A stretch of 58,106 nt of DNA from JBCBRD01 sp039819785 (GCA_039819785.1 JBCBRH010000028.1:1-58106); one strand, 5' to 3'. Shown: positions 1-8,783, counted from the stretch's first letter. Notes: generated by a model not told the origin, from the letters alone. Made by a program: numbers and translations.

Positions 1-1
1 C

Positions 2-361
2 TTGCCGCCCGCCCCCGAACAAACCGGTGGCGGTTTAATAGGCCTCTCAGCCTTCGGCGGCCCGGGTATGTCCAACCACTACTGGTGGATATCGCTGTTC
101 CTGACAGCGAGCCTCACATTCAGCTTCAAAGCCATCCGTCGCGTGACGCGCGGTGCCATTGTGGCTGGCCGTCAGATCTCAAAAGTCAACTACGCAACTA
201 CGGATGGCGCTCCAACGGCCGACTGGTCCAAGGCGCACGAACAAATCGCGCTTGCTATGGAAGCCCAGCCTCAGCCCATCCAACCAGCAACGCCGTCCGT
301 GGCATCACCCGCCGGTCCCGCTGTTGCAAGTGCTCAAGGCTTCGGCCGCCGCAGCCGCTAG
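2..361 (+). CDS. Hypothetical membrane-associated protein, possibly 5'-truncated by window edge
   Basis: I do not recognise this protein. The frame is open from the window edge, so the 119 residues visible may lack a true N-terminus. An internal ATG at 68 would give a 97-residue protein starting MSNHYWWISLFLTAS, with one hydrophobic helix right after the start, then a basic patch and an Ala/Pro/Gln-rich, probably disordered C-terminal half. The stop at 359-361 lies 12 bases from the end of glyQ, which runs the other way, so the two genes are convergent. Function unknown. That it is a real gene is inferred from the membrane helix and the fit into the gap. Confidence 0.4.
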   Translation: MPPAPEQTGGGLIGLSAFGGPGMSNHYWWISLFLTASLTFSFKAIRRVTRGAIVAGRQISKVNYATTDGAPTADWSKAHEQIALAMEAQPQPIQPATPSVASPAGPAVASAQGFGRRSR

Positions 362-373
362 GCTCGCGAAAGC

Positions 374-1357
374 CTAAGCGACCGGACTTCCGCCACCAGC
401 TTCGGTTTGGAGCCACGCCCCGCAACAGGCCTTGGCAAGTTCACGCACGCGCAGAATATAGCTCTGTCGTTCCGTCACAGAAATCACGCCGCGCGCATCC
501 AGCAGATTGAAAACGTGTGACGCCTTTATGCATTGATCATAGGCTGGCAGCACAACCAGATGCCGCCCCGCATGACCATCATCCAAGCCCGAGGCACCGG
601 TCTCCAGCAAAGCCTGGCACTCGGCTTCCGCATCCTTGAACTGCTGCAGCAAAACGTCGGTGTTTGCGTGCTCGAAGTTGTAGCGCGAGTACTCTTGCTC
701 AGCCTGCAAGAACACATCACCGTAGGTCAGTTTCTTGTCGTCTGTCCGTCCATTGAAGTTCAGATCGTAAACGCGGTCCACACCCTGGACGTACATGGCG
801 AGACGCTCCAACCCGTAGGTGATTTCACCTGAGACAGGCCTGCAATCGAACCCACCGACTTGCTGGAAATACGTGAACTGCGACACCTCCATGCCGTTGC
901 ACCAGATTTCCCAGCCAAGCCCCCACGCGCCCAGCGTCGGGCTTTCCCAGTCGTCTTCGACAAACCGGATATCATTGACGCGTGTATCGATCCCGATCGC
1001 ATCGAGGCTTGCCAGATACAGCTCTTGAATGTCTGGTGGCGAAGGCTTCAAGAGGACCTGGAACTGGTAATAGTGCTGCAGGCGATTGGGGTTCTCGCCA
1101 TACCGGCCATCGGATGGCCGTCGGGACGGCTGAACGTAAGCAGCCGACCACGGCCTCGGCCCAAGCGACCGCAAGGTTGTGGCAGGATGGAACGTTCCGG
1201 CACCAACTTCCATGTCATAGGGCTGAAGGATCACGCAACCCTGGGCAGACCAGAACCTTTGCAACGTCAAGATGAGGTCTTGAAAGGCCTCGCGCGGGCG
1301 TAACTCCTGCATGTGTCGTAAGCTACTGTCGCCTTCTGCCGCATGAGGTGATGTCAT
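374..1357 (-). CDS. glyQ: Glycine--tRNA ligase alpha subunit
   Basis: This is the alpha chain of the bacterial alpha2beta2 glycyl-tRNA synthetase, which carries the aminoacylation site; the cytoplasmic enzyme charges tRNA-Gly. At 327 residues it is slightly longer than the usual 300, because of about 25 extra residues before the conserved FQDLILTLQRFW block. The typical segments GCVILQPYDMEVGAGTFHP, AAYVQPSRRPSDGRYGENPN and WEIWCNGMEVSQFTYFQQ are all present. The ATG at 1357 has TAGGAA eight bases upstream. The glyS beta-subunit gene is not in the window. The next gene downstream is convergent, so glyS is not directly adjacent. Identity is secure. Confidence 0.97.
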   Translation of the reverse strand: MTSPHAAEGDSSLRHMQELRPREAFQDLILTLQRFWSAQGCVILQPYDMEVGAGTFHPATTLRSLGPRPWSAAYVQPSRRPSDGRYGENPNRLQHYYQFQVLLKPSPPDIQELYLASLDAIGIDTRVNDIRFVEDDWESPTLGAWGLGWEIWCNGMEVSQFTYFQQVGGFDCRPVSGEITYGLERLAMYVQGVDRVYDLNFNGRTDDKKLTYGDVFLQAEQEYSRYNFEHANTDVLLQQFKDAEAECQALLETGASGLDDGHAGRHLVVLPAYDQCIKASHVFNLLDARGVISVTERQSYILRVRELAKACCGAWLQTEAGGGSPVA

Positions 1358-1620
1358 GTTGAAATTCCTAAGCGCGAAGCGCTAGTGGGTGGGGTGCGGC
1401 GGCACTATACGCATCAGCCGATCAGTGTCACGCTTCGCAGAGCGGCAAACAGTGGACCAGCCTGGCGCGTTGCGCCCGTAACCTTAGAAACTCTTGTACG
1501 ACGATTGGACTTGCCAAACCGGCTTCCGATGCCGGACGGTCCTTAAGCAAGACAAAGCCTAGCCGTGCCTCTCGGCCGGTTTTCGCGCTCACAATCTCGG
1601 CCCATTTCCTGATAAGGCAG

Positions 1621-2082
1621 ATGATGCAAGTTTTCACACACAAGCCAATCGCCTTGACGCCAGTGGCTCTCGCTCTCGGGGTGGTGGTGTTTGGAGCCAG
1701 TGTGCTCGGCAAGCCTGCCCATGCCGAAAATCTGGATATTCCACCGGAAATCACCCCGGCAATTCGCGCGGCCTGCGAGAAAGATGTCAGACGGCTGTGT
1801 GTGAAGTCGGGGTCAACACGGGCCACAGTCAAATCATGCGTATTGCGAAAGTTCACAAGCCTGAACACCAGTTGCCAATATCGGCTGATCACTGCTGGGT
1901 TGGTCAGCAAAAACAAAGCCTCAAAGTCCGCACTGGCAAAAAAGCCGGCACTTAGCAGCAAATCTGGCTCGAAAGCTGCGGCTAAGAAATCGCGCGGACA
2001 GTCAGCGGCCAGCCAGGCGAAAGCGAACCGTCAAGCAAAGGCGAACAGTGCTGCAGCTGAAATGCTCGGCATGGACCAGTAA
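1621..2082 (+). CDS. Secreted Cys-rich small protein with Lys/Ala-rich tail
   Basis: This 153-residue protein has a clear Sec signal peptide: a hydrophobic core around residues 12-30 ending in the signal-peptidase site PAHA-EN. The mature part starts with a short domain holding four cysteines (ACEKDVRRLC ... VKSC ... SC). That spacing resembles the Cys-rich GLG1-like repeat, though only about one copy is present. Residues 95-150 are almost only Lys, Ala, Ser, Gln and Arg, so this tail is strongly basic and likely disordered. Two ATG codons stand in tandem at 1621 and 1624, with AAGG just upstream favouring the second. The gene is divergent from glyQ. A periplasmic location is inferred; the function is unknown. 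Confidence 0.75.
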   Translation: MMQVFTHKPIALTPVALALGVVVFGASVLGKPAHAENLDIPPEITPAIRAACEKDVRRLCVKSGSTRATVKSCVLRKFTSLNTSCQYRLITAGLVSKNKASKSALAKKPALSSKSGSKAAAKKSRGQSAASQAKANRQAKANSAAAEMLGMDQ

Positions 2083-2146
2083 GTCCCACACGAACTTCAA
2101 AACAGCGCAGCGGTTGGGCCAGCGACCCCGTCGGGTGATCTTGGAG

Positions 2147-2365
2147 CTACGGCGCGCGATAAACACCTGTCTCAGGATCTCTCCGCAGGCTTCCCATTTC
2201 GCGCATCTGCGGACTTGGAGACGTAGAACCAGACTGCGCGTCAGTGTCAGCAGCTCGGCCCCGACCGTCACGACGTTCGCGCGCAGCATGACTTATCCCG
2301 CGCGCCACGCGGTAGCCCGCATACATCCCGACACCCATCAGCGTGAAAAGCAAAGCCTGTGGCAT
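2147..2365 (-). CDS. Small conserved-type membrane-anchored protein
   Basis: This 72-residue protein starts MPQALLFTLMGVGMYAGYRV, a single N-terminal membrane helix, followed by a charged stretch (ISHAARERRDGRG) and a C-terminal motif LRRDPETGVYRAP. Small proteins with one helix and a DPxTGVYRP-like end are familiar next to S49 peptidase genes in Hyphomicrobiales, as seen here. I chose the ATG at 2365 because the upstream part of the frame runs into a palindromic repeat. The same-strand S49 peptidase gene ends 141 bases upstream, and the repeat lies between them. Function unknown. A role at the membrane is inferred only from the helix. Confidence 0.6.
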   Translation of the reverse strand: MPQALLFTLMGVGMYAGYRVARGISHAARERRDGRGRAADTDAQSGSTSPSPQMREMGSLRRDPETGVYRAP

Positions 2366-2378
2366 GACACGGTCCTTA

Positions 2379-2471
2379 GCACATGTTTGGGAAAAGTGTA
2401 CGCGGTTTTCCGCCCGGAACATGCTTCAATTCTAAAGCTGAGAGCCTGCTTTGCGAGTCCACGAAAAACAG
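2379..2471. repeat. Solitary rhizobial-type palindromic repeat with conserved tail
   Basis: Bases 2379-2426 are a diverged copy of the 48-bp palindrome found four times at 46.5 kb, with the same inner stem GGAAAA/TTTTCC around GTGTACGCGG. It is followed by the same tail (core GAGAGCCTGCTTT, then CGAGTCCAC) seen after the last copy at 46.5 kb. The outer stem is partly degraded here. The core resembles intergenic palindromes common in rhizobial genomes. It lies between two minus-strand genes. Confidence 0.85.
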
Positions 2472-2506
2472 ACTCCAGTCATCCTCGAAGACATATCGGT
2501 GGAGGA

Positions 2507-3406
2507 TTATAACCCGTATCGCGCCCAGATCGCACGTTCTTCCAGCGCAGACACAACAGAATTTGCAAGTTCACTTTGCAACGTGCCATTCTCGCTCGCC
2601 CCACCCAGAGCCGTAGCCGAACCAAGACCCGACAGGCCCGCCGCCCCAACATGTCCGCCAACACCGCCGGGTATGCGCCGGAAAAGGCTGAGCAGTCCAC
2701 CTTTGCCCATGGACACCATCCGCAGTTTAGCCTTTTTGCCGACGACCTCTTTCATTTTTGAACGAACGTCTGCAATCCCATCGATCAACCCTAACTCAAG
2801 TGCCTGTTTCGCAGACCAAAACGCACCGGAAAATAAATCACCGTCTGGCCCCATGAGTTTGGCAGCACGCCGCTCTTTCACAACACCAATGAACACATCG
2901 TGGATGTCGTCCTGCACAGACCTCAGCCGAGCAATATCCTCAGGTTGTTCTGGTTTGAACGGGTCCAGCTGGCTCTTCGATGTCCCAGCCGTATAAACCC
3001 TGCGCTCTACGCCGATCTTTTCAATCGCCTTGTCAAATCCGAACATTGCGGAAATGACCCCGATCGACCCGATGATCGACGACGGGTCGGCGTAAACTTC
3101 GTCACCCGACATAGCGAGAAAATATCCACCTGATGCTGCAACATCTTCGCAGAACACATAAACCGTCTTCTTGTGTTCATCAGCGAGTTGCCGGATACGC
3201 TGATGGATCAGGTTCGATTGAACAGGCGACCCACCTGGCGAATTGATGACAATCGCCACCACCGGGACTTTCGACATCGTGAAGGCCCGCTCGATCGCGT
3301 CCGCAGCCGTTGCAAGCGACAACCCTGGCCGCAAAGGCGATGACATCCCAATGGCACCCGACAGACGAAGCACGGGCACAATTGGTGAGCGGTTGAACAG
3401 ACCCAT
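2507..3406 (-). CDS. S49 family serine peptidase (SppA/SohB-like)
   Basis: This looks like a signal-peptide or membrane-protein peptidase of family S49 with a Ser/Lys catalytic pair. At 299 residues it is the short, single-domain form. NSPGGS at residues 55-60 forms the oxyanion-type loop, Ser92 in VAASGGYFLAMS is the nucleophile, and Lys144 in TAGTSKSQLDPF is the likely general base. GSIGVI follows the serine region as usual. I see no clear N-terminal membrane anchor, which fits the small rhizobial members. Residues 225-275 are Gly-rich. The ATG at 3406 has AAGGAG nine bases upstream. The methyltransferase gene upstream on the same strand ends 157 bases away. Substrate unknown. Confidence 0.9.
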   Translation of the reverse strand: MGLFNRSPIVPVLRLSGAIGMSSPLRPGLSLATAADAIERAFTMSKVPVVAIVINSPGGSPVQSNLIHQRIRQLADEHKKTVYVFCEDVAASGGYFLAMSGDEVYADPSSIIGSIGVISAMFGFDKAIEKIGVERRVYTAGTSKSQLDPFKPEQPEDIARLRSVQDDIHDVFIGVVKERRAAKLMGPDGDLFSGAFWSAKQALELGLIDGIADVRSKMKEVVGKKAKLRMVSMGKGGLLSLFRRIPGGVGGHVGAAGLSGLGSATALGGASENGTLQSELANSVVSALEERAIWARYGL

Positions 3407-3563
3407 CTAGTAGGCTCCTTGAGATGGCGAGGTATTAAGAGGCGGAATGTCTTTCCAGATCGGTTAAGCAACCAAGCCCAATCTGACAATGGTCAATGAC
3501 AATTTGCCATGATGAAACGCATGCGACCCACGAAGTGAAAGTACCCGCAAACGGCATGCTGGT

Positions 3564-4418
3564 TCAGGGCCAGTCGTCCAGGGCTGCGCCCTGTCGCAAA
3601 ACCACATCAACACCGGGCACATACGCACGACGTCCATTCTCTCCCGTTGCCCCATGAAGCACCAACGGCGCAAGCATTCGAAACGGCGCGCGGCTCCCCT
3701 TGGTGGCCTTGACGAGAACGCGGCTGACCTCCGCCCCTTCGAACGCCTGGATCGGCCGAACAGCAATCCCGCCGAACCTTCCAGATAAAGCTGCGAGCAA
3801 ATCCGGCAACGCTGCAATCTTGTGAATAACGAAAATGCGACCGGCTGGCTCAAGCACACGCACACCGAAACGGATCCAATCATCAAGAAGTTCAGATGGC
3901 ATCGCGTGCGCAAGATTTTTGCTTTTTTGCGGACTGGGCGTCCCGGCTGCAAGTGGGTGGTAAGGGGGGTTCATAACGACATCTTGAAAGGCCTCGACAC
4001 ACAGCCCGGCACTGCGGCAAGTTGCAGCCTTAGCCGTCACATCAGCCAGCACGGTTGTGACCCGTTTTTCAAGGCCGTTCCGAGATATGTTGCGGTTCGC
4101 CAGATCCAGTAACTCGGGCTGAACATCAACCAGCGTCACACGGGCCTTCGCCAGGCGGTGCGCAATGCACAGGCCAACCGTCCCGACACCTGACCCGATA
4201 TCCAGCACCGACCGGCGTTCCAATCCATCCACGTCATGGACAGATGCCGCCAGAAGAACCGCATCCAAACCAGCGCGATAACCATGCCGATACTGCAAAA
4301 TCTGCAGCTGCCCGCCCAGGAACGCATCATCGGTCAGGTCTGCAGCTGGCATTGATGCGTCGGTTTGCCGACCAACACCTGCACTATCATCGACGCGTTG
4401 ATCGGGGTGGCCACTCAT
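3564..4418 (-). CDS. TrmN6-like tRNA (adenine-N6) methyltransferase family protein
   Basis: This is a class I SAM-dependent methyltransferase of the COG4123 group, to which the tRNA1(Val) A37 N6-methylase belongs. It is 284 residues long. Motif I is SVLDIGSGVGTVGLC (about 69-83), an acidic residue follows in VDVQPELL, and the amino-methyltransferase motif NPPY is in DVVMNPPYHPL (about 149). The N-terminal GGQLQILQYRHGYRAGLDAVLLAA block is the family's substrate-side signature. Its start ATG overlaps the TGA of the DUF2007 gene (tcat at 4415-4418), so the two are translationally coupled. Activity on tRNA is inferred from the family; the exact target base is not shown by the sequence. Confidence 0.88.
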   Translation of the reverse strand: MSGHPDQRVDDSAGVGRQTDASMPAADLTDDAFLGGQLQILQYRHGYRAGLDAVLLAASVHDVDGLERRSVLDIGSGVGTVGLCIAHRLAKARVTLVDVQPELLDLANRNISRNGLEKRVTTVLADVTAKAATCRSAGLCVEAFQDVVMNPPYHPLAAGTPSPQKSKNLAHAMPSELLDDWIRFGVRVLEPAGRIFVIHKIAALPDLLAALSGRFGGIAVRPIQAFEGAEVSRVLVKATKGSRAPFRMLAPLVLHGATGENGRRAYVPGVDVVLRQGAALDDWP

Positions 4419-4660
4419 TCCTCACGGACATCCCGGTCGCTCAACCACTGACCCAGATCAGCCTCGACAAGAGCCTTGCGCGCCCTGTGCCAGTCATCAT
4501 CTGGAACGAGCAACCGTTTCGGCAACACGCCAACGGAGCCTTCCAGGATGCTCATGTTCACATCGAAAACCACAGGTTCAATTCCCTGGTCCCGCAGCAG
4601 GACCTCAAGGAACGACAATAACACCGGGTTGTTGGTCTGGACGAGTTCACGCATGCCCAT
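4415..4660 (-). CDS. DUF2007 domain protein
   Basis: This 81-residue protein starts MGMRELVQTNNPVLLSFLEV and has the DUF2007 pattern: a strand and helix that scan the protein for sequence neighbours (LLSFLEVLLRDQGIEPVVFD), followed by a compact second half ending VPDDDWHRARKAL. DUF2007 is a small alpha/beta fold, possibly a signal-transduction or metal-related domain, with no settled function. ATG codons at 4660 and 4654 are both possible. It overlaps the methyltransferase gene by four bases and is divergent from ispB; this trio is a recurring neighbourhood in Hyphomicrobiales. Confidence 0.8.
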   Translation of the reverse strand: MGMRELVQTNNPVLLSFLEVLLRDQGIEPVVFDVNMSILEGSVGVLPKRLLVPDDDWHRARKALVEADLGQWLSDRDVREE

Positions 4661-4893
4661 TAGGTAGAGCGTGGAACCGAAAAGCGGAAGCCTTACGTGA
4701 GGCGTTTTCGCTTGGTCTGCATAAATACGCGCCAGAAACTCTGGCTTTTGCCCGCGACTTTGGCGTCCCGTGACACACCGTCCCCGAATTGGTAACACTC
4801 GATTTCGCCTGCGGTCGATGCAGCGCTTCTGATGCGTTTGGACCGCTGAAGGTAAAAAACGCATGACACAGGTCAAGGCCATAGGAGCCGCAC

Positions 4894-5910
4894 TTGGGAC
4901 TCGTCGTACCACTTGATAATGCCCGAAATCCGGCTGAGAAGCTGAAACCGCTTCTGGACCTCGTCGCAAGCGACATGGCGGAAATCAATCGCCTGATTCT
5001 TGATAAGGCCATCTCCGACGTCGACATGATCCCGGAGTTGGCGCATCACCTTATTGATTCAGGCGGTAAACGCCTCCGCCCAATGCTGACACTGGCAACA
5101 GCCCGGATGACAGGGTACGCCGGCTCAGATCACGTGCAGGTCGCATCCGCAGTCGAGTTCATGCACACCGCCACCTTGCTCCATGACGATGTGGTGGACG
5201 AGAGCGACGTCCGCCGTGGAAAGACAGCGGCACGCATGATCTGGGGCAACCAGGCAAGCGTGCTGGTCGGGGACTTCCTGTTGGGTCAGGCCTTCCGCAT
5301 GCTGGTTGAAGTCGGATCGCTACCCGTTCTGAAAATCCTGTCGAACGCCGCAGCCGTCATCGCGGAAGGCGAAGTGATGCAGCTCGCTGCAGCCAAAAAC
5401 ACCGCAACGACAGAAGACGAGTATCTCGCCATCATCAATGCCAAAACGGCAGCCCTGTTCCTTGGCGCAGCCGAGAGCGGTGCCGCCTTGGCAAAACGTC
5501 CAGCCGATGAACTGGCGGCTCTGAGATGCTACGGCAAGAACCTCGGTATCGCCTTCCAGCTGATTGACGATGCGCTGGACTACGGTGGGAATGCCAACGA
5601 CCTGGGCAAGTCAGTCGGCGATGATTTCCGCGAAGGCAAGATTACCCTCCCCGTCATCCTGGCATTCCGGCGCGGCAATGACGAAGAGCGCGCCTTCTGG
5701 CGCCGCACCATCGTTGATGGGGCCGTGGTCGACGGCGACGTCGAAGTGGCCATCAGCCATATGCGCCGCCATGGTGCCATCGAAGCGACGATCGCGCGGG
5801 CGCGGTCCTATGGCGAAGTGGCCCACGACGCCATGGAAATATTCCCGCAGAGCATCGAAAAACAGGCTTTGCAGGATGTCGTGTCCTTCTGCATCGACCG
5901 GGTCAATTGA
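4894..5910 (+). CDS. ispB: All-trans polyprenyl (octaprenyl/decaprenyl) diphosphate synthase
   Basis: This enzyme builds the polyprenyl tail of ubiquinone by repeated addition of isopentenyl diphosphate. It is 338 residues long. Both Asp-rich motifs are present: LLHDDVVDESD (FARM, about 91-101) and LIDDALDYGG (SARM, about 222-231), together with GGKRLRP. The start is TTG at 4894, supported by AGGAG at 4883-4887 six bases upstream, and MGLVVPLDNA follows. Chain length cannot be read from sequence; decaprenyl (Q10) is usual in alphaproteobacteria. The gene is divergent from DUF2007 and convergent with ispE, so two isoprenoid genes face each other across 45 bases. Confidence 0.95.
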   Translation: MGLVVPLDNARNPAEKLKPLLDLVASDMAEINRLILDKAISDVDMIPELAHHLIDSGGKRLRPMLTLATARMTGYAGSDHVQVASAVEFMHTATLLHDDVVDESDVRRGKTAARMIWGNQASVLVGDFLLGQAFRMLVEVGSLPVLKILSNAAAVIAEGEVMQLAAAKNTATTEDEYLAIINAKTAALFLGAAESGAALAKRPADELAALRCYGKNLGIAFQLIDDALDYGGNANDLGKSVGDDFREGKITLPVILAFRRGNDEERAFWRRTIVDGAVVDGDVEVAISHMRRHGAIEATIARARSYGEVAHDAMEIFPQSIEKQALQDVVSFCIDRVN

Positions 5911-5955
5911 CGTCACAAGTAAGATAGGCAGCGCTTTGGATTATGCGGTGTCGCT

Positions 5956-6849
5956 TCACCGAAGCACGGTCGATACCACCCACCAATTGGGCTCGGCCGC
6001 CTGAATGGCATCCGCAGCGCGCTCGCAATCCGCGATGGCTGGGAACACTGCGAAACAGGTTGGTCCGGCCCCTGAAACCGCGGCATACGCGCATTTCGGC
6101 TCAACAGATAATCGGCCAAGAACGTCATCGATCTGCGGAATGACCGAGTGCGCCGGCCGATAGAGCCCATTGCCCGTTTTGTACAGGTATTCGACCAGTG
6201 ACCGCCAATCACGCGTCAGCTCTGATGGCATCACCACGGGCGGACAACGCGGCGCAGCAGCGTATGGCGGCGCATCCAAAGCCTTGAAGACACGCACGGT
6301 CTTGTCAGCTGGCACCGGCACTTGTGGGTTGGCCAAGACAACAGGGACCGGCGGCAGGTCATCGATCGTTTCCAGCCGCTCTCCGATCCCTCGCATCCAG
6401 GCTGCGTGATCGAGCAAACACACCGGAACGTCGGCACCTAGCTCAGCGGCCAGCGTCATGAAATCAACGTTCTGAGACTGCTCCGGATTGAGGCGTTTCA
6501 CACATCTCAGGACAGCTGCGGCATTGGCGGATCCACCGCCCAGTCCAGCTGCCACAGGCAGACGCTTTTGGACGTGGACGGCACCAACGTTGAGGTCAGG
6601 ATGTCGTGCCTGAAGTAACCCCAGTGCGCGCACGACGATGTTTTCACCGACAATCGTCTCACCGAATGGACCTGAAACACTCACGCCCGGCGGCAAACCC
6701 GGATCAAGCGTGAGCACATCGCCAATATCAGCGAACGCCACCAGGCTTTCCAACGCATGGTAGCCGTCTGGACGTTTTCCCAGAATTTCGAGGGTGAGAT
6801 TGACCTTGGCCCGCGCCGTTTCCTGAAGGACAGGATGTAGGCCTGTCAT
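5956..6849 (-). CDS. ispE: 4-diphosphocytidyl-2-C-methyl-D-erythritol kinase
   Basis: IspE phosphorylates CDP-methylerythritol in the MEP pathway to isoprenoid precursors, which feed ispB next door. It is a GHMP kinase of 297 residues. The N-terminal ETARAKVNLTLEILGKRPDGYH block is the substrate-binding segment, PVAAGLGGGSANAAAVL (about 93-109) is the ATP-binding glycine-rich loop, and AVSGAGPTCFAVF is the third GHMP motif. The ATG at 6849 has AGGAG upstream at good spacing and is preferred over a start 17 codons earlier. The TPR gene lies 77 bases upstream in the same direction, so the two may be cotranscribed. Confidence 0.96.
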   Translation of the reverse strand: MTGLHPVLQETARAKVNLTLEILGKRPDGYHALESLVAFADIGDVLTLDPGLPPGVSVSGPFGETIVGENIVVRALGLLQARHPDLNVGAVHVQKRLPVAAGLGGGSANAAAVLRCVKRLNPEQSQNVDFMTLAAELGADVPVCLLDHAAWMRGIGERLETIDDLPPVPVVLANPQVPVPADKTVRVFKALDAPPYAAAPRCPPVVMPSELTRDWRSLVEYLYKTGNGLYRPAHSVIPQIDDVLGRLSVEPKCAYAAVSGAGPTCFAVFPAIADCERAADAIQAAEPNWWVVSTVLR

Positions 6850-6926
6850 GCCGCGTCTCCTATGCCCGTCCGCCAGGGCTGGCTTTCTGCAGCCGTGCAA
6901 GACCCATCTAGGGAACGGGCCCCGGA

Positions 6927-8783
6927 TTACTGAGCCACTGGACGCGTCGGTGGCGGAACAGCACCTTGCCCTGCACCGGTCTTGGCGGCTGGACCATTAA
7001 CAACTGGACCATCAAAGGCTTTCTCACCATCCAGCGTCGTCGCTCGCGCCTGACGCTTTTCAGGAAGTCCGGCGGCAATCTTGTCCTTAATCTTCAGCAG
7101 GTCTTCAGGTTCAGGGTTCAACGACAGCGCAAGATCCCACTGGAAGCGCGCTTCACGTTCGCGCCCAACACGCCACAGCGCATCGCCCAGGTGATCATTG
7201 AGAATAGGGTCCTCGGGACGAAGCTCAACGGCACGTTCCAGATATTTGACCGCCTTCTTGTAGTTGCTGAGCTTGAAGTGGGCCCACCCGAGCGAATCGA
7301 CGATGTACCCATCGTCCGGCTTCAACGCCACGGCCTTCTCGATCAGCTTCATCCCCTTTTTCAGGTTCTTGTTCTGATCAACCCAGGAATAACCCAGGTA
7401 ATTCAGCGCCAATGGTTGATCAGGGAAAAGCTCCAGAGCCTTCTTCAGATCTTTTTCGGCCGCTGGCCAGTTCTTGATCCGCTCATAACACGTCCCGCGC
7501 GAGTAATAGAATGACCAGTGCCGACGGTCAGGCTTATCGATCAGATCGATGGCCCGGGTGTAATACTCGATCGCCTCGGCATACCGCTTCTTGGAACGCA
7601 TGATATTGCCCAGCGCGTCCAGAGGCTTGATGTCACTTGGATCACGAGCAGCAACCGTTTCCAGGAGCGCCTTGGCTTCTTCCACATCACCGAGCGAGTT
7701 CAGGTTGAACGCTTTGCGGATTTCGATCGCTGATCGCAAAGGCGTATCTGACCCGATCCGCTGGTACGTCGAAATCGCCGCATCGTAACGCTTGGTTGTT
7801 TCATGCGCATTCGCAAGAGCCGCCAGCGCAAACGACTGGTCGGGCTCCAGATAAAGCGCCATCTGCAAATACAATAGCCCGATGCTGACCCCGCCTTCAC
7901 CGGTCAATGCCTCGCCAAGCCCGTAGAACACTTCAGCCAAACCCTCAGAGGGTGTCTTGACCAAAAGCCCGATTTTGTCACCGCGTTTGATCCGCTCCAG
8001 CAAGTCTTTCGCAAGCGGATGCCCGTCCCCGCGCGACCGGCTCAGATGCGTCTTCAAAACGCCCTGCGCAGCATTCCGTTTGCCCGCATTTGCCAAATGG
8101 TGCGCATAAGCCAGCGCTGTGCGCAGTGTCCGGTTGTCCTGGCGAAAGACCTGTTTAAACGCGAGACGCGCCTGCCCTTTCTTTTCCGCCTGATCGGCCA
8201 CAAGACCACGGTGATAGCGCAGATAGAACTGGGCCCACTCAGCCTGTTGCGGGAGCTTCAACAGCCGCAAAGAACGTGATTTTTGTCCACGAGCGAGTGC
8301 GATCCACGATTGCGCAATAGCACTCGTGAGTTCACCAATCGGTCCGCTATCAGCCTTTTGGAAGTGCTTTTCAGCTTCGAGGTACTTTTCGGCCTTAAAA
8401 GCGGTCAGGCCGAGAAACATCCGCGCCATGCGGTGGTTGTCTTGAATTTCCACCAGACGTTTGGCTAGCATTTCAGCTTCTGGCCAATGCCCTTCGGATG
8501 CTTCCATTAAGAAGCTCTGTTCAACCAGTACCGCGCTTTCACGGTCCCGGAACAAGGCATTCCGATAGAATTTGGCGGCCCGTGTCGTGTCATGCTTGCT
8601 GCGCGCGAAGCGTCCGGCCAGATAACTGCCAGCGAGGGACCGCATAGGTATCGCCGTTTCCGCCGTCCGCGCTACAGCAACAGGCGACGTCGCGGACATG
8701 GCAACAACCGATGCGGCAACCGCCGCAAGTGCCGTGATCGTGTTTCGTGCCGGCGCAATGGACGTCCTACGGGTGTAGCGCAT
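6927..8783 (-). CDS. Secreted tetratricopeptide-repeat protein
   Basis: This 618-residue protein has a signal peptide (hydrophobic stretch around residues 16-40, cleavage after a VAVA-like site) and a mature part made almost wholly of TPR helices. The clearest repeats carry the usual W/L-G-Y-A-P pattern: YAEAIEYYTRAIDL, WPAAEKDLKKALELFPDQPLA, LKKGMKLIEKAVALKPDDG and YKKAVKYLERAVELRPEDP (about 405-560). The C-terminal 50 residues are Pro/Ala/Gly-rich. The ATG at 8783 follows GAGGTAGG; a TTG one codon upstream is less likely. The gene sits between ETF-QO and ispE as in other Hyphomicrobiales. A periplasmic scaffold or assembly role is inferred; partners are unknown. Confidence 0.85.
   Translation of the reverse strand: MRYTRRTSIAPARNTITALAAVAASVVAMSATSPVAVARTAETAIPMRSLAGSYLAGRFARSKHDTTRAAKFYRNALFRDRESAVLVEQSFLMEASEGHWPEAEMLAKRLVEIQDNHRMARMFLGLTAFKAEKYLEAEKHFQKADSGPIGELTSAIAQSWIALARGQKSRSLRLLKLPQQAEWAQFYLRYHRGLVADQAEKKGQARLAFKQVFRQDNRTLRTALAYAHHLANAGKRNAAQGVLKTHLSRSRGDGHPLAKDLLERIKRGDKIGLLVKTPSEGLAEVFYGLGEALTGEGGVSIGLLYLQMALYLEPDQSFALAALANAHETTKRYDAAISTYQRIGSDTPLRSAIEIRKAFNLNSLGDVEEAKALLETVAARDPSDIKPLDALGNIMRSKKRYAEAIEYYTRAIDLIDKPDRRHWSFYYSRGTCYERIKNWPAAEKDLKKALELFPDQPLALNYLGYSWVDQNKNLKKGMKLIEKAVALKPDDGYIVDSLGWAHFKLSNYKKAVKYLERAVELRPEDPILNDHLGDALWRVGREREARFQWDLALSLNPEPEDLLKIKDKIAAGLPEKRQARATTLDGEKAFDGPVVNGPAAKTGAGQGAVPPPTRPVAQ

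Noticed and set aside
4569..4592. tRNA T-arm-like sequence (GGTTCAATTCCCTGG)
   Set aside because: It lies inside the DUF2007 coding sequence, and no acceptor, D-arm or anticodon arm can be placed around it.
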